A program made the position numbers and the translations under genes. From the NCBI GenBank assembly GCA_003500165.1, contig DNSZ01000013.1:1-15598 (forward strand): a stretch of DNA of 15,598 bases, given 5' to 3'. Under the pieces are notes generated by a model that worked only from the letters and a program-made list of their open reading frames with translations, was not told the DNA's origin and made no database searches. This stretch comes from Paracoccaceae bacterium. Its GTDB lineage: Bacteria > Pseudomonadota > Alphaproteobacteria > Rhodobacterales > Rhodobacteraceae. Below are positions 6,712 to 14,004 of the stretch, piece by piece. Within the stretch, counting starts at the first letter, position 1. Each line of letters begins with the position of its first letter.

Positions 6712-7887
6712 TTGACGGTCGCCCAGAAATCTCCCGGTCGAGAGACCACAGACCCGTCTCGTCCGGACCCTACAGCGCCGGCTGCGCGGGTTCCGGCCGT
6801 GCGCCCTCCGCCGCCCCCTTCCCGGCCGTCGCGGAAGCGGCGCTTGTGGCTTTGGTGGGGTGCGGGAGCGCTGGGGCTCGTCCTCGCGGGCGTTGCCCTT
6901 TCCCAGTTCTGGATGGCACGGCCGACGCCGGTATCGGTGGAGATCGTTACCCCAGCGCCGGTGACGCGTGTGCTCGCCGTCAACGGCCGGCTCGCCGCGG
7001 TTCATTCGGTTGCCGTGCGCACGCGCGTTGGCGGTGCCGTCGTGGCGCTCCCCGTGGCCGAAGGCGATGTGGTCGAGGCCGGTCAGGTTCTGGCGCGGAT
7101 CGACGCAGAAGCTCAGAACGCGGTCGTCCGGCAGGCGATGGCGGCGCTGGACGCCGCGCTCATCGCGCGGGACGAGGCGCGGGGGACCTATAGCCGCTCC
7201 CTCGCCCTTGGCGCAAACGTCGCGCCCAGCCTTCTGGAGAGCCAGGCCCGCGCCGTGCAATCGGCCGAGAGGGAGGTCGCGCGACTGACCGCCTTTCTGG
7301 AACAGGCGCAGGTCGCGCTGCGCGACCACACGATCCGGGCCCCCATGGGCGGCACGATCCTGGTGCTGGATGCCGAGGCCGGGCAGATCGCAGATCAGTC
7401 GACGCCGCTTCTGACACTCGCCGATCTGAGCGATCTGATCGTCGAGGCGGATGTGGATGAAGCCTATGCGACGCAGATCGCCGTCGGCCAGCCCGCGTTG
7501 CTGCAACTGGCGGGCGAAACGGACACACGCGACGGCCAGATCGATTTCGTATCGCGGCAGGTGGATGCGGCGACGGGCGGCCTCGTTGTCAGGATCGGCT
7601 TCGCGGCTCCGGTCGACGCGCCCGTGGGACTGACGGTGGCTGCCAACATCATCGTGGAGCAGCGCGAGGCCGCGCTGACCGTGCCGCGCACCGCCCTGCG
7701 ACCAGACGGCAGCGCGACCACCGTCTTCGTCGTCGAGGACGGCGCCGCGCGGTTGCAGCCGGTGACGGTCGTGGAGTGGCCCGCGGCCCGTCTCATCGTC
7801 ACAACCGGCCTGGCCGAAGGCGACATGGTCATCACCGACGCGACGGGCATCGCCGAGGGACAGGCGGTCGTCGTGGAGCAGCCCTGA
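6712..7887 (+). CDS. HlyD/RND-type periplasmic adaptor (membrane fusion protein)
   Basis: This is the periplasmic adaptor of a MacB/DevBCA-like ABC exporter, 391 residues from the proposed start. A Pro-rich cytoplasmic N-terminus (about 1-44, with RPPPPPSRPS) leads to a single membrane helix (45-67, LWLWWGAGALGLVLAGVAL). Then come a split lipoyl domain (VRTRVGGAVVALPVAEGDVV near 102-121 and IRAPMGGTILVLDAEAGQIA near 208-227), a helical hairpin between them (about 135-205), and beta-barrel/membrane-proximal domains (LIVEADVDE; GLTVAANIIVEQ; LTVPRTALRPDG). The start is uncertain: TTG at 6712 has AAAGGA 9 bases upstream, whereas a GTG at 6643 has its purine run directly against it. The stop overlaps the next ATG (TGATG). 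Confidence 0.9.
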   Translation: MTVAQKSPGRETTDPSRPDPTAPAARVPAVRPPPPPSRPSRKRRLWLWWGAGALGLVLAGVALSQFWMARPTPVSVEIVTPAPVTRVLAVNGRLAAVHSVAVRTRVGGAVVALPVAEGDVVEAGQVLARIDAEAQNAVVRQAMAALDAALIARDEARGTYSRSLALGANVAPSLLESQARAVQSAEREVARLTAFLEQAQVALRDHTIRAPMGGTILVLDAEAGQIADQSTPLLTLADLSDLIVEADVDEAYATQIAVGQPALLQLAGETDTRDGQIDFVSRQVDAATGGLVVRIGFAAPVDAPVGLTVAANIIVEQREAALTVPRTALRPDGSATTVFVVEDGAARLQPVTVVEWPAARLIVTTGLAEGDMVITDATGIAEGQAVVVEQP

Positions 7888-9092
7888 TGCTCTACGCGCT
7901 CAAGATCGCGATCCGCTACCTGACGGCCAACAAGGCACAGACGGCACTCCTGGTCACGGGCGTCGCGGTGGGCGTGTTCATCTTCATCTTCATGTCGGCC
8001 CTGATCGGCGGGCTGGCCGAGTTCATCCTGTCGCGCACGGTGGGCGACATCTCGCACATCACGATCGAGGCCGAGGATCGCGATCCAGCCGTGCTGATCG
8101 ACGTGCCCGGTCATGTCCTGACCGTCACCGAACGCGGTCGCACGCGCACCGCGACGCTGGCCGAGGCCGAGACATGGCTGCCGCTGATCGAAGCCGTGCC
8201 CGGCGTCCGGGCCGTCTCGCCGCAGATCACCGGAGCGGGGTTTCTCACCCGCGGGGCGCAGGTCTCGCAGGTCAGCGTCACCGGGGTCGAACCGGGGCGG
8301 GAATCCGCGATCCTCGACCTCGACGGCTACATCGTCGAAGGCACGGCGCGGCTCGGGTCCGGGCTGATCGTGCTGGGCCGCGACCTCGCCGACGACCTCG
8401 CGCTGTCGCTGGGCCAGACGGTGCGGCTGCAAAGCTCGGGCGGGGTCACCGCGCTTCTGACGCTCTCCGGAATTTTCGAGACCGGCAACGGCGCGATGGA
8501 CGGGGCCCGCGCCTTCGTCAGCCTGCCCGTGGCGCGCACGCTTTACTCCATGCCGCAGGGTGTCACCCGGATCGAGATCAAGCTCGACGACCTGAACGCC
8601 GCCGATGCCACCGCCCTGCGCATCCGGTCCCTGACCGGTCTCGATGCGGTACCATGGACCGACGGGGCCGAACAGCTGATGGAGGCGCTGAACGCGCAGG
8701 CGCAGACGGGATACTTCCTTAAGAGCTTCGCGCTCATCACCATCGTGATCGGCGTTGCTTCGGCGCTGATGCTGTCCACCTACAGGCGCAGGCCCGAGAT
8801 CGGGATCATGCGGGCGATGGGGGCGGGGCGGAATTTCGTCGTGTTCGTCTTCGTCACGCAAGGCGCGCTGATCGGGCTCCTGGGCGGCATCTTGGGCGCG
8901 GCGTTGGGATACCTCGCCCTGCTGCCCTTTCCCCCTCGTGATGCGTTCGAGCCGGGAACCCTGCCCATGGACATCACGCAAGGCTCCTACGGGCTTGCCA
9001 TCACCCTGACGGTGATCGGCGCGATCCTTGCCTCGATCCTGCCCGCGCGAGCCGCCTCGCGGGTCGATCCGGTCACGGCGATCGGGCAATGA
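7887..9092 (+). CDS. FtsX/MacB-family ABC transporter permease
   Basis: The inner-membrane permease of the exporter has 401 residues. It has one N-terminal membrane helix (about 20-42, TALLVTGVAVGVFIFIFMSA), a large periplasmic domain (about 43-280) and three C-terminal helices (281-299; 317-347; 368-388). That is the four-helix FtsX/LolCE/MacB plan. The conserved coupling loop is RRRPEIGIMRAMGAGRNFV (300-318), and the C-terminal PARAASRVDPVTAIGQ is a family hallmark. The ATG overlaps the adaptor stop by one base and its own stop overlaps the ATPase start by four, so all three are translationally coupled. The periplasmic domain is typical of devC-like exporters that work with an HlyD-type adaptor. 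The substrate is unknown. Confidence 0.93.
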   Translation: MLYALKIAIRYLTANKAQTALLVTGVAVGVFIFIFMSALIGGLAEFILSRTVGDISHITIEAEDRDPAVLIDVPGHVLTVTERGRTRTATLAEAETWLPLIEAVPGVRAVSPQITGAGFLTRGAQVSQVSVTGVEPGRESAILDLDGYIVEGTARLGSGLIVLGRDLADDLALSLGQTVRLQSSGGVTALLTLSGIFETGNGAMDGARAFVSLPVARTLYSMPQGVTRIEIKLDDLNAADATALRIRSLTGLDAVPWTDGAEQLMEALNAQAQTGYFLKSFALITIVIGVASALMLSTYRRRPEIGIMRAMGAGRNFVVFVFVTQGALIGLLGGILGAALGYLALLPFPPRDAFEPGTLPMDITQGSYGLAITLTVIGAILASILPARAASRVDPVTAIGQ

Positions 9093-9766
9093 TCACGCTT
9101 CTGGAGGTGCGCGACCTGGTCAAGACCTACGGCACCGGCGAGGCCGCGACCCGCGTGCTGCGCGGCCTGTCGCTGCGTCTCGAGGCCGGCGAGATGGCCG
9201 CGCTTCTGGGGCCCTCCGGCGCGGGGAAAAGCACGCTTCTGACCATCCTCGGCACCCTGATGAAACCCACCTCCGGCACCTACGAGATGCTCAGGCACGA
9301 CATGATCGCGGCCGACGACCGGGCGCTGACGGAGTTCCGGAACGCCCATATCGGCTTCGTCTTTCAGTTCCACAACCTGCTGCCCGATTTCACCGCGCTG
9401 GAGAACGTGGTCTTTCCGACCGCCGTGCGCGAGGGGCGAGAGACGCCCGCCGCCAGAACGCGGGGCCGCGATCTGTTGGTGCGCATGGGATTGGCGAACC
9501 GGATCGATTTCCCCACCGCCAACCTGTCCGGCGGACAAAAGCAGCGCGTCGCCGTCGCCCGGGCGCTGATGAACGCTCCGGACCTTGTGCTGGCGGATGA
9601 ACCCACGGGCAACCTCGACCGCGCCTCGGCCATGCAGGTCATGGACCTGATTGGGGAGATCAACCGCGAGGAAGGCACGACATTCCTGATTTCGACCCAT
9701 GACGAGAAGATCGCGGCCTTCTGCCGGCGGCAGATCGAGGTGGCGGATGGAGTGGTAACGGGATGA
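9089..9766 (+). CDS. LolD/MacB-type ABC transporter ATPase
   Basis: The cytoplasmic ATPase that powers the FtsX-type permease has 225 residues. All nucleotide-binding motifs are intact: Walker A GPSGAGKST (41-49), Q-loop Gln93 (FVFQFHNLLPDFTALENVVF), signature LSGGQ (146-150, LSGGQKQRVAVARAL), Walker B LVLADEPTGNLD (166-177) and H-loop His204 (ISTHDEKIA). The length and the ADEPTGNLD form are those of the LolD/MacB/DevA group, which drives mechanotransmission rather than transport through the membrane. Its ATG overlaps the permease stop (ATGA). No outer-membrane factor gene follows, so the system either uses a shared TolC-like protein or acts within the envelope. Confidence 0.95.
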   Translation: MITLLEVRDLVKTYGTGEAATRVLRGLSLRLEAGEMAALLGPSGAGKSTLLTILGTLMKPTSGTYEMLRHDMIAADDRALTEFRNAHIGFVFQFHNLLPDFTALENVVFPTAVREGRETPAARTRGRDLLVRMGLANRIDFPTANLSGGQKQRVAVARALMNAPDLVLADEPTGNLDRASAMQVMDLIGEINREEGTTFLISTHDEKIAAFCRRQIEVADGVVTG

Positions 9767-9969
9767 ACCGTCTGCCTCGCCGCGCAGCGGCGCGCCCAAC
9801 GGCACGGACGATCTGGAGCGGCCAGCCTGATGCACCGGGCTGCCATCCGGAACGCGTCAACCGACCGGTACTTGATCCATGACAGCGTATGGCCTGGCGG
9901 CGTGCGCTAACTTGAAGATAAGACGCATAGCGCCCGCTTATGCGTCAGGACAGCTTTAGGAAACACGAA
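9767..9969. promoter_or_regulatory. Gap before the HPF-like gene, with inverted repeat 9922-9946
   Basis: No gene is seen here. GACGCATA (9922-9929), a 9-base spacer and TATGCGTC (9939-9946) form a perfect 8-bp inverted repeat ending 23 bases before the HPF-like start. CTTGAAG (9911-9917) just before it resembles a -35, and the repeat covers the expected -10 (around GCTTAT, 9936-9941). A repressor bound here would block the promoter; alternatively the repeat forms a 5' UTR hairpin. No clear terminator follows the ABC ATPase gene. Confidence 0.4.
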
Positions 9970-10287
9970 ATGCACATCGAAGTCAGCACCGACAACAGCA
10001 TAGACGGGAGTGAGAACCTCACGAGCCAAATCAGGGACCTCGTTCGGCACGAGTTGGCCAACATGGAAAAACACATCACAAGACTCGAGGTCCATCTGAG
10101 CGATAGCAACGCTGACAAGACCGGCCCAGACGATATGCACTGCATGCTGGAGGCGCGGATCGAGGGGCTGCAGCCGACAGCCGTCAAGGAGACGGCTGCA
10201 ACCGTCGAACAGGCGACAAAGGGCGCAGCGGCCAAGATGAAAAATGCGCTGGAAAGCATCCTCGGAAAAAGGGCGGATCGACGCTGA
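9970..10287 (+). CDS. HPF/RaiA-family ribosome-associated protein
   Basis: The 105-residue protein has the short HPF/RaiA (sigma-54 modulation) fold order, beta-alpha-beta-beta-beta-alpha. It reads MHIEVSTDNSIDGSENLTSQ, then helix IRDLVRHELANMEKHITRLE, VHLSDSNADK, a CMLEARIEGLQP strand pair and a C-terminal helix (VEQATKGAAAKMKNALESIL). Family members bind the 30S decoding region and inactivate or dimerise ribosomes under stress. There is no C-terminal dimerisation extension, so it is not the long form. The Arg/Lys-rich end (GKRADRR) suits rRNA binding. The start at 9970 has AGGAA 8 bases upstream; an in-frame ATG at 9940 lies in the upstream inverted repeat and is less likely. It stands alone, convergent with the DUF883/DUF1469 pair. 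Confidence 0.85.
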   Translation: MHIEVSTDNSIDGSENLTSQIRDLVRHELANMEKHITRLEVHLSDSNADKTGPDDMHCMLEARIEGLQPTAVKETAATVEQATKGAAAKMKNALESILGKRADRR

Positions 10288-10533
10288 CACGTCAGAGGGC
10301 GTGTTTCGATCCGGAAAGGGGATTTCCATGACGGGGCGCGCCGAACAGTCGGGAATGCGAACCCGGACTGACGCTCGCTGCAACTCGTCGATCAGACGAA
10401 CCACCCTGCAAGGCCCGCGACGCAGGGCCTGGGCAGGTGCCCCGCATCGGTGTGGTATCTGCTTGGCCTTGCCGGGGCCGGGCGAAAGCACCGCCCACGA
10501 CGCCTCACCCTCGAACAGATGCCGTCAAGACCG
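10288..10533. other. Convergent gap with hairpins
   Basis: I see no supported gene. ACACG-N8-CGTGT followed by TT, just after the HPF-like stop, is a weak terminator candidate. AGGCCC-N8-GGGCCT (10411-10430) is a perfect 6-bp hairpin in the middle of the gap. A plus-strand ATG at 10328 with a purine-rich leader opens a frame, but that frame runs antisense through the next gene and has no domain character. Confidence 0.4.
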
Positions 10534-10923
10534 TTATCCGTCCTGCTTTTTCTCACCAAGGTATCGGGCAAGAACAAACGCTGCGGTAAAGGCAATCTGG
10601 CAGACTGCGTCGCCAGCCTCGTTTCCATTTACGCCTGGCGACTTTTGGGACGCGTCATCCGGGGCAGGTTTCGAAAACACCCTGCGCGCGACGAACACGA
10701 GGCCCGCCGACAGGAGCGCATGTCCAAGACCGATCAGGAGTGCCGCCGGTCCATGCCCTATGGCCGCGGTGAGCGCGAGATAGGCCCAAGCCGTCAGAAA
10801 GCCCATGCCGGCTGCACCGGACAGCCCGGCGGCCAGAACCAGCAGCCCTGGCAAAATCATCTTTCGAACGTCCGTGCGGACGTCCCGCGCAGCCCTGTGC
10901 ACGATATCATCGACAAGACCCAT
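10534..10923 (-). CDS. DUF1469/YqjE-like 'phage holin family' membrane protein
   Basis: The 129-residue inner-membrane protein has an amphipathic basic N-terminus (MGLVDDIVHRAARDVRTDVR) and two membrane helices (about 23-52, ILPGLLVLAAGLSGAAGMGF..., and about 57-80, ALLIGLGHALLSAGLVFVAR). A Pro/Asp-rich loop and a weaker third hydrophobic stretch (about 108-121) follow. The layout is that of DUF1469 (PF07332, often called 'phage holin family'), which includes E. coli YqjE; the name does not imply lysis. Its ATG overlaps the stop of the upstream DUF883 gene (TGATG), reproducing the E. coli yqjD-yqjE order. That pairing is the best guide to its role, a membrane partner of a ribosome-tethering protein. 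The ATG at 10923 was chosen over an adjacent TTG. Confidence 0.85.
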   Translation of the reverse strand: MGLVDDIVHRAARDVRTDVRKMILPGLLVLAAGLSGAAGMGFLTAWAYLALTAAIGHGPAALLIGLGHALLSAGLVFVARRVFSKPAPDDASQKSPGVNGNEAGDAVCQIAFTAAFVLARYLGEKKQDG

Positions 10924-11234
10924 CAACGCCGAGACATGGACCCGACGAGAAACCCCGCGACCGCTGCGAGGCCGATCGTCATGAAAGGGTGCGCTGCGAC
11001 GGACTCCTCCAGTTGCGCCTCGGCGGACCGACCCTTCCTTTCGGCATACTGCTTCGCTTCGTCAAACCCTTCCGCAATGTCCTCCGCCATCCGGGTCCGG
11101 CGCCGCCCCGCGATCCCGCCGACGGTCTCTGCGAGGCGCGCCATGTCCTCCCGCAGGGCGGCCAATTGCTGGCTGACGGCCTCATAGTCGCTTGCGCTGG
11201 CCGGTCCTTGGGTCGTCTTGCTGTCCTGTAACAT
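10923..11234 (-). CDS. DUF883 (YqjD/ElaB-like) membrane-anchored protein
   Basis: The 103-residue protein has a long charged helix (about 16-79, SQQLAALREDMARLAETVGG onward) and a C-terminal membrane anchor HPFMTIGLAAVAGFLVGSMS (82-101) ending in Arg-Arg. This is the DUF883 signature shared with E. coli YqjD, ElaB and YgaM, which sit in the inner membrane by the C-terminal helix and, for YqjD, bind ribosomes in stationary phase. The start at 11234 has GGAG 6 bases upstream; two earlier in-frame ATGs lie on or before that ribosome site. It is translationally coupled to the DUF1469 gene and convergent with an HPF-like gene, which strengthens a ribosome-inactivation theme. There is no signal peptide. 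Confidence 0.88.
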   Translation of the reverse strand: MLQDSKTTQGPASASDYEAVSQQLAALREDMARLAETVGGIAGRRRTRMAEDIAEGFDEAKQYAERKGRSAEAQLEESVAAHPFMTIGLAAVAGFLVGSMSRR

Positions 11235-11324
11235 CGTCATCTCCATATGCATCCAGTGATTGCAGTCATGAACGCCCCGGTTCGGTCGCATCGCCGGTCG
11301 CTCCGTTTCGCGACGGGAACGCGT

Positions 11325-11744
11325 CTAGGCGCGCACGACGTCCGCCGGCTTTTCAGTAGCCTGTCCGTCGAACGTCTCGTCGGACACGTCCGCCTCGGCC
11401 TTTGTGGCCTGCACGAGCTGGTCGCGATGATGCGGCGGGCCGTAGATCGTGTAGAGCTTGAGCGGGTTATGGCCCGTACAGATCACGTTGTGATGCGCGC
11501 CCGCGGGCACGACGATGCCGTCGCCCGCCTTGATCTTGTGGGTCACGCCTTCGATCACGACCCGGCCCTTGCCGTCCTCGATGCGAAAGAACTGATCGGT
11601 GTCGGCGTGGACCTCGCCTCCGATCTCCTCGCCCGGCCTGATCGACATCAGAACCAGCTGAAGCTTGCCGCCCGAGTAGAGCACGCGGCGGAAGTCCGTG
11701 TTTTCCTCGGTCAGTTCCTCGATATCTGCGACGTATCCGTTCAT
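11325..11744 (-). CDS. Cupin-domain protein
   Basis: The 139-residue single-domain cupin has motif 1 near 38-56 (GEEIGGEVHADTDQFFRIED; His46, Glu55) and motif 2 near 74-86 (GDGIVVPAGAHHN; His84/His85, Asn86), giving a plausible metal site. The sequence also has LYTIYGPPHHRDQLVQATKA (97-116) and an acidic tail, typical of the mannose-6-phosphate-isomerase-like small cupins common in bacteria. The usual second histidine of motif 1 (HXH) is replaced by Asp (HAD), so the metal ligand set may differ. GGAGAG lies about 7 bases before the ATG. It lies 202 bases downstream of phaC and 90 bases upstream of the DUF883 gene, so an operon is possible. The substrate cannot be inferred. Confidence 0.87.
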   Translation of the reverse strand: MNGYVADIEELTEENTDFRRVLYSGGKLQLVLMSIRPGEEIGGEVHADTDQFFRIEDGKGRVVIEGVTHKIKAGDGIVVPAGAHHNVICTGHNPLKLYTIYGPPHHRDQLVQATKAEADVSDETFDGQATEKPADVVRA

Positions 11745-11946
11745 GGTGTCTCTCCGCTCATCTCACCGTCGCGACAGACGGCACGCGTCGATATCTGCGG
11801 CAAACCCCGCGTCGCCGCACTGATTGGCGTTAGCGACGCGCCACCTTTTGTGCCTAAGGGTCCAGCGGGTGGTGTCAGACTGTCCGGGATGCCGCTTCGA
11901 CCGGCACGTCACCATGGGCAGTCGTCCGTCGCCGAGGGTGGCTGGA
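11745..11946. other. Gap between phaC and the cupin gene
   Basis: No gene is seen. A short TGCCG-N7-CGGCA inverted repeat lies in the phaC-proximal half and could be a weak 3' hairpin of phaC. No T-run or clear promoter for the cupin gene was found. Confidence 0.4.
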
Positions 11947-13794
11947 TCAGATCTGGTGAACGTAGGCGCCCGGCGCCGATCCGATCGAGGCCAGGCCCTT
12001 GTCCGGCGCGCCCATGCCGGGTGTCGGGACGGCGCCGCCACTTTTCTTTTTCAGCCAGCGCGTCCAGGCGGGCCACCAGGATCCCGGTTGCGGCGGGGTC
12101 TGCGCAAGCCACGCATCGGGACCAACATACAGCGCTCCAGCCTCGCGGCACGAGATCCGGTGGTGACCGCGTGCGGCTTCGGGCGGGTTCACGATACCGC
12201 TGTTGTGCCCGCCGCTTGTCAGAACGAAGGTCAACTCGCTGTCGGTGAAAAGCTGCGTCTTGTAGACAGACCTCCACGGCGCGATGTGATCGGCTTCGGT
12301 CCCGACTGCGAAGATCGGAGCTGCAACGTCCTTGAGCGCGATCACCCGTCCCGCGACGGCAAAACGCCCCGCCGTCAGCCGGTTCTCGAGAAACAGGCTG
12401 CGCAGATACTCGGAATGCATCCGGGCCGGCATGCGGGTCGTGTCGGACACCCAGACCCCCATGTCCGTCGGCAGATCCTCCTTTCCGAGGTAATAGCGGC
12501 GCACGGCGCGGGAGTAGATCAGATCCTCGGACCGGATGGCCGAGAAGGCCCGGGCCATCTGCGGACGGTCGAGATAGCCCTTCTCCCACATCATGTCCTC
12601 GAGGAAAGCGACCTGGCTTTCGTCGAGGAACAGCAGCAACTCGCCGGCTTCGGCGAAATCGACCTGTGCCGCCATGAGCGAAATCGACGCCAGCCGATCA
12701 TCCTTGTCCCGCGCCATCGTGGCCGCCGCGATCGACAGGATCGTGCCGCCCAGGCAGTAGCCGACCGCATGAACCCTGCGCTTCGGAACGATCGAATTGA
12801 CCGCATCAAGGGCCGCCATCATGCCGCGTTCGCGGTAGTCGTCGAGCGACAGCTCCGCCTGCTCGGCGGTCGGGTTGCACCAGGAGATCATGAAGACGGT
12901 AAAGCCCTGCTCGACCAGATACCTGACCATCGAATTCTGCGGCGAGAGATCGAGGATGTAATACTTCATGATCCAGGCCGGCACGATCAGGACCGGCTCG
13001 GCATGTACCTTGGCGGTCCGGGGCGCATACTGGATCAACTCGAACAGATCGTTGCGGAACACGACCTCGCCCGGTGTGCAGGCCAGATCCTTGCCGATCC
13101 GAAATCCTTCCGGGGCGGGCTCGTGGATCTGTGCGACGGTGGTCACGTAGTCATGCAGGAAGTTGCGCGCACCCTCGGCCAGGTTCATGCCGTGGCGCTT
13201 GCCTGTTTCCTCGATGATCTCCGGATTGAGGGCGGGAAAATTGGACGGCGAGACCAGGTCCAGCATTTGCCGCGCCATGAACCGGGCCCTGTCGGCATCG
13301 TCGGGGCGCAATCCGCGCATATGGTCGGTTGCATGATCCCACCAGTCCTGCACCGCGAGAAAGCCCTGCTGCAGGTTGCGGTAAGGCGGCTTCTGCCAGC
13401 CGGGGTGACGAAAGCGGTGATCGTAGGGTTTCGGCTCGAATGCCGGCGCTCCGTCGCTCCGCGGCAGGAGGGACTGCGCCATCAGCCGGGTCATGTTCTG
13501 CTGGGCGCGCTCGACCAGTTCAAGCTGGCGGCCCGGCGCGCGGGCCAGGTGCAGGGCCCAGTCGGTCCAGGCTTCGATGAAGGCATGCGGCGACACCCCG
13601 GCAGACATGTAGGCGGCCGCTGCCCGCGACGCCCGATCCAGGTGCTCGTGTGGATGCGCGACCGTCGGCCCGGTTTCGGGCTGCGACGCGAGGGGGATCG
13701 TGGCGGGAAGCTGGACCGGTTTGGCGCCTTTTGAAGGTATCCCGGGCGTTTGGGGCCGTTTGTTCATCCTGGTCTGTCCGATTCCGATATGCAT
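11947..13794 (-). CDS. phaC: Class I poly(3-hydroxyalkanoate) synthase
   Basis: PHA synthase polymerises 3-hydroxyacyl-CoA into storage granules. It has 615 residues, close to the class I norm of about 600. The lipase-like box GYCLGG puts the nucleophile at Cys347. Asp502 (VGTEADHIAPW) and His530 (TSGGHNSGIVNPP) complete the catalytic triad. An N-terminal domain (about 45-240; WTDWALHLARAPGRQLELVE, NFPALNPEIIEETG) and PVLIVPAWIMKYYILDLSPQ are typical. The start at 13794 has GAGG 5 bases upstream; an in-frame ATG at 13767 is the alternative. Positions such as SEDLIYSRAVRRYYLGKEDL differ from the Cupriavidus form (RPNDLIWNYVV...), suggesting an accessory paralogue. No phasin, phaA/B or depolymerase is adjacent. 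It is divergent from atpD. Confidence 0.96.
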   Translation of the reverse strand: MHIGIGQTRMNKRPQTPGIPSKGAKPVQLPATIPLASQPETGPTVAHPHEHLDRASRAAAAYMSAGVSPHAFIEAWTDWALHLARAPGRQLELVERAQQNMTRLMAQSLLPRSDGAPAFEPKPYDHRFRHPGWQKPPYRNLQQGFLAVQDWWDHATDHMRGLRPDDADRARFMARQMLDLVSPSNFPALNPEIIEETGKRHGMNLAEGARNFLHDYVTTVAQIHEPAPEGFRIGKDLACTPGEVVFRNDLFELIQYAPRTAKVHAEPVLIVPAWIMKYYILDLSPQNSMVRYLVEQGFTVFMISWCNPTAEQAELSLDDYRERGMMAALDAVNSIVPKRRVHAVGYCLGGTILSIAAATMARDKDDRLASISLMAAQVDFAEAGELLLFLDESQVAFLEDMMWEKGYLDRPQMARAFSAIRSEDLIYSRAVRRYYLGKEDLPTDMGVWVSDTTRMPARMHSEYLRSLFLENRLTAGRFAVAGRVIALKDVAAPIFAVGTEADHIAPWRSVYKTQLFTDSELTFVLTSGGHNSGIVNPPEAARGHHRISCREAGALYVGPDAWLAQTPPQPGSWWPAWTRWLKKKSGGAVPTPGMGAPDKGLASIGSAPGAYVHQI

Positions 13795-14004
13795 CCCTGC
13801 CTCGTGCCGGTTGCCGGGCCGATGAGACCTTGCCGATCTACGCCAGAGCCGGACACGAGGCGATTTCTGGCAAGAATCCTCGGCGATCGCATTGATGCAG
13901 GTTAGCGCCCGCCATTGCGTCATTTCCTATACTTCGTTCAAGATTTTCCCGCGCGCGGGTGCTGTTCGGCCAAAGACGGCGACCTTCAAGGAACGAGGCC
14001 CGGT
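13795..14004. promoter_or_regulatory. Divergent gap between phaC and atpD
   Basis: No gene is seen. TATACT (13928-13933) is a good -10 for the plus-strand ATPase operon, but no -35 lies at 17 bases (GCGCCC there), so an activator-dependent promoter is possible. CTCGTG (13801-13806) and CACGAG (about 13854-13859) are distant inverted repeats. No FNR-type box was found. Confidence 0.35.

Noticed and set aside
7464..9089. A 541-codon minus-strand frame opposite the exporter genes
   Set aside because: It is antisense to the FtsX-type permease, rich in Arg/Asp/Gln/His, a typical shadow of a hydrophobic gene.
10534..10923. A phage holin working with the spanin remnant
   Set aside because: The protein belongs to DUF1469 (YqjE-like) and is coupled to a DUF883 gene as in E. 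coli yqjD-yqjE; the 'holin' name is only a family label and the genes are far apart.
11824..13734. A 636-codon plus-strand open frame opposite phaC
   Set aside because: It is a mirror of phaC in GC-rich DNA; composition is Arg/His/Gly-rich with no domain, while phaC on the other strand has a full catalytic triad.
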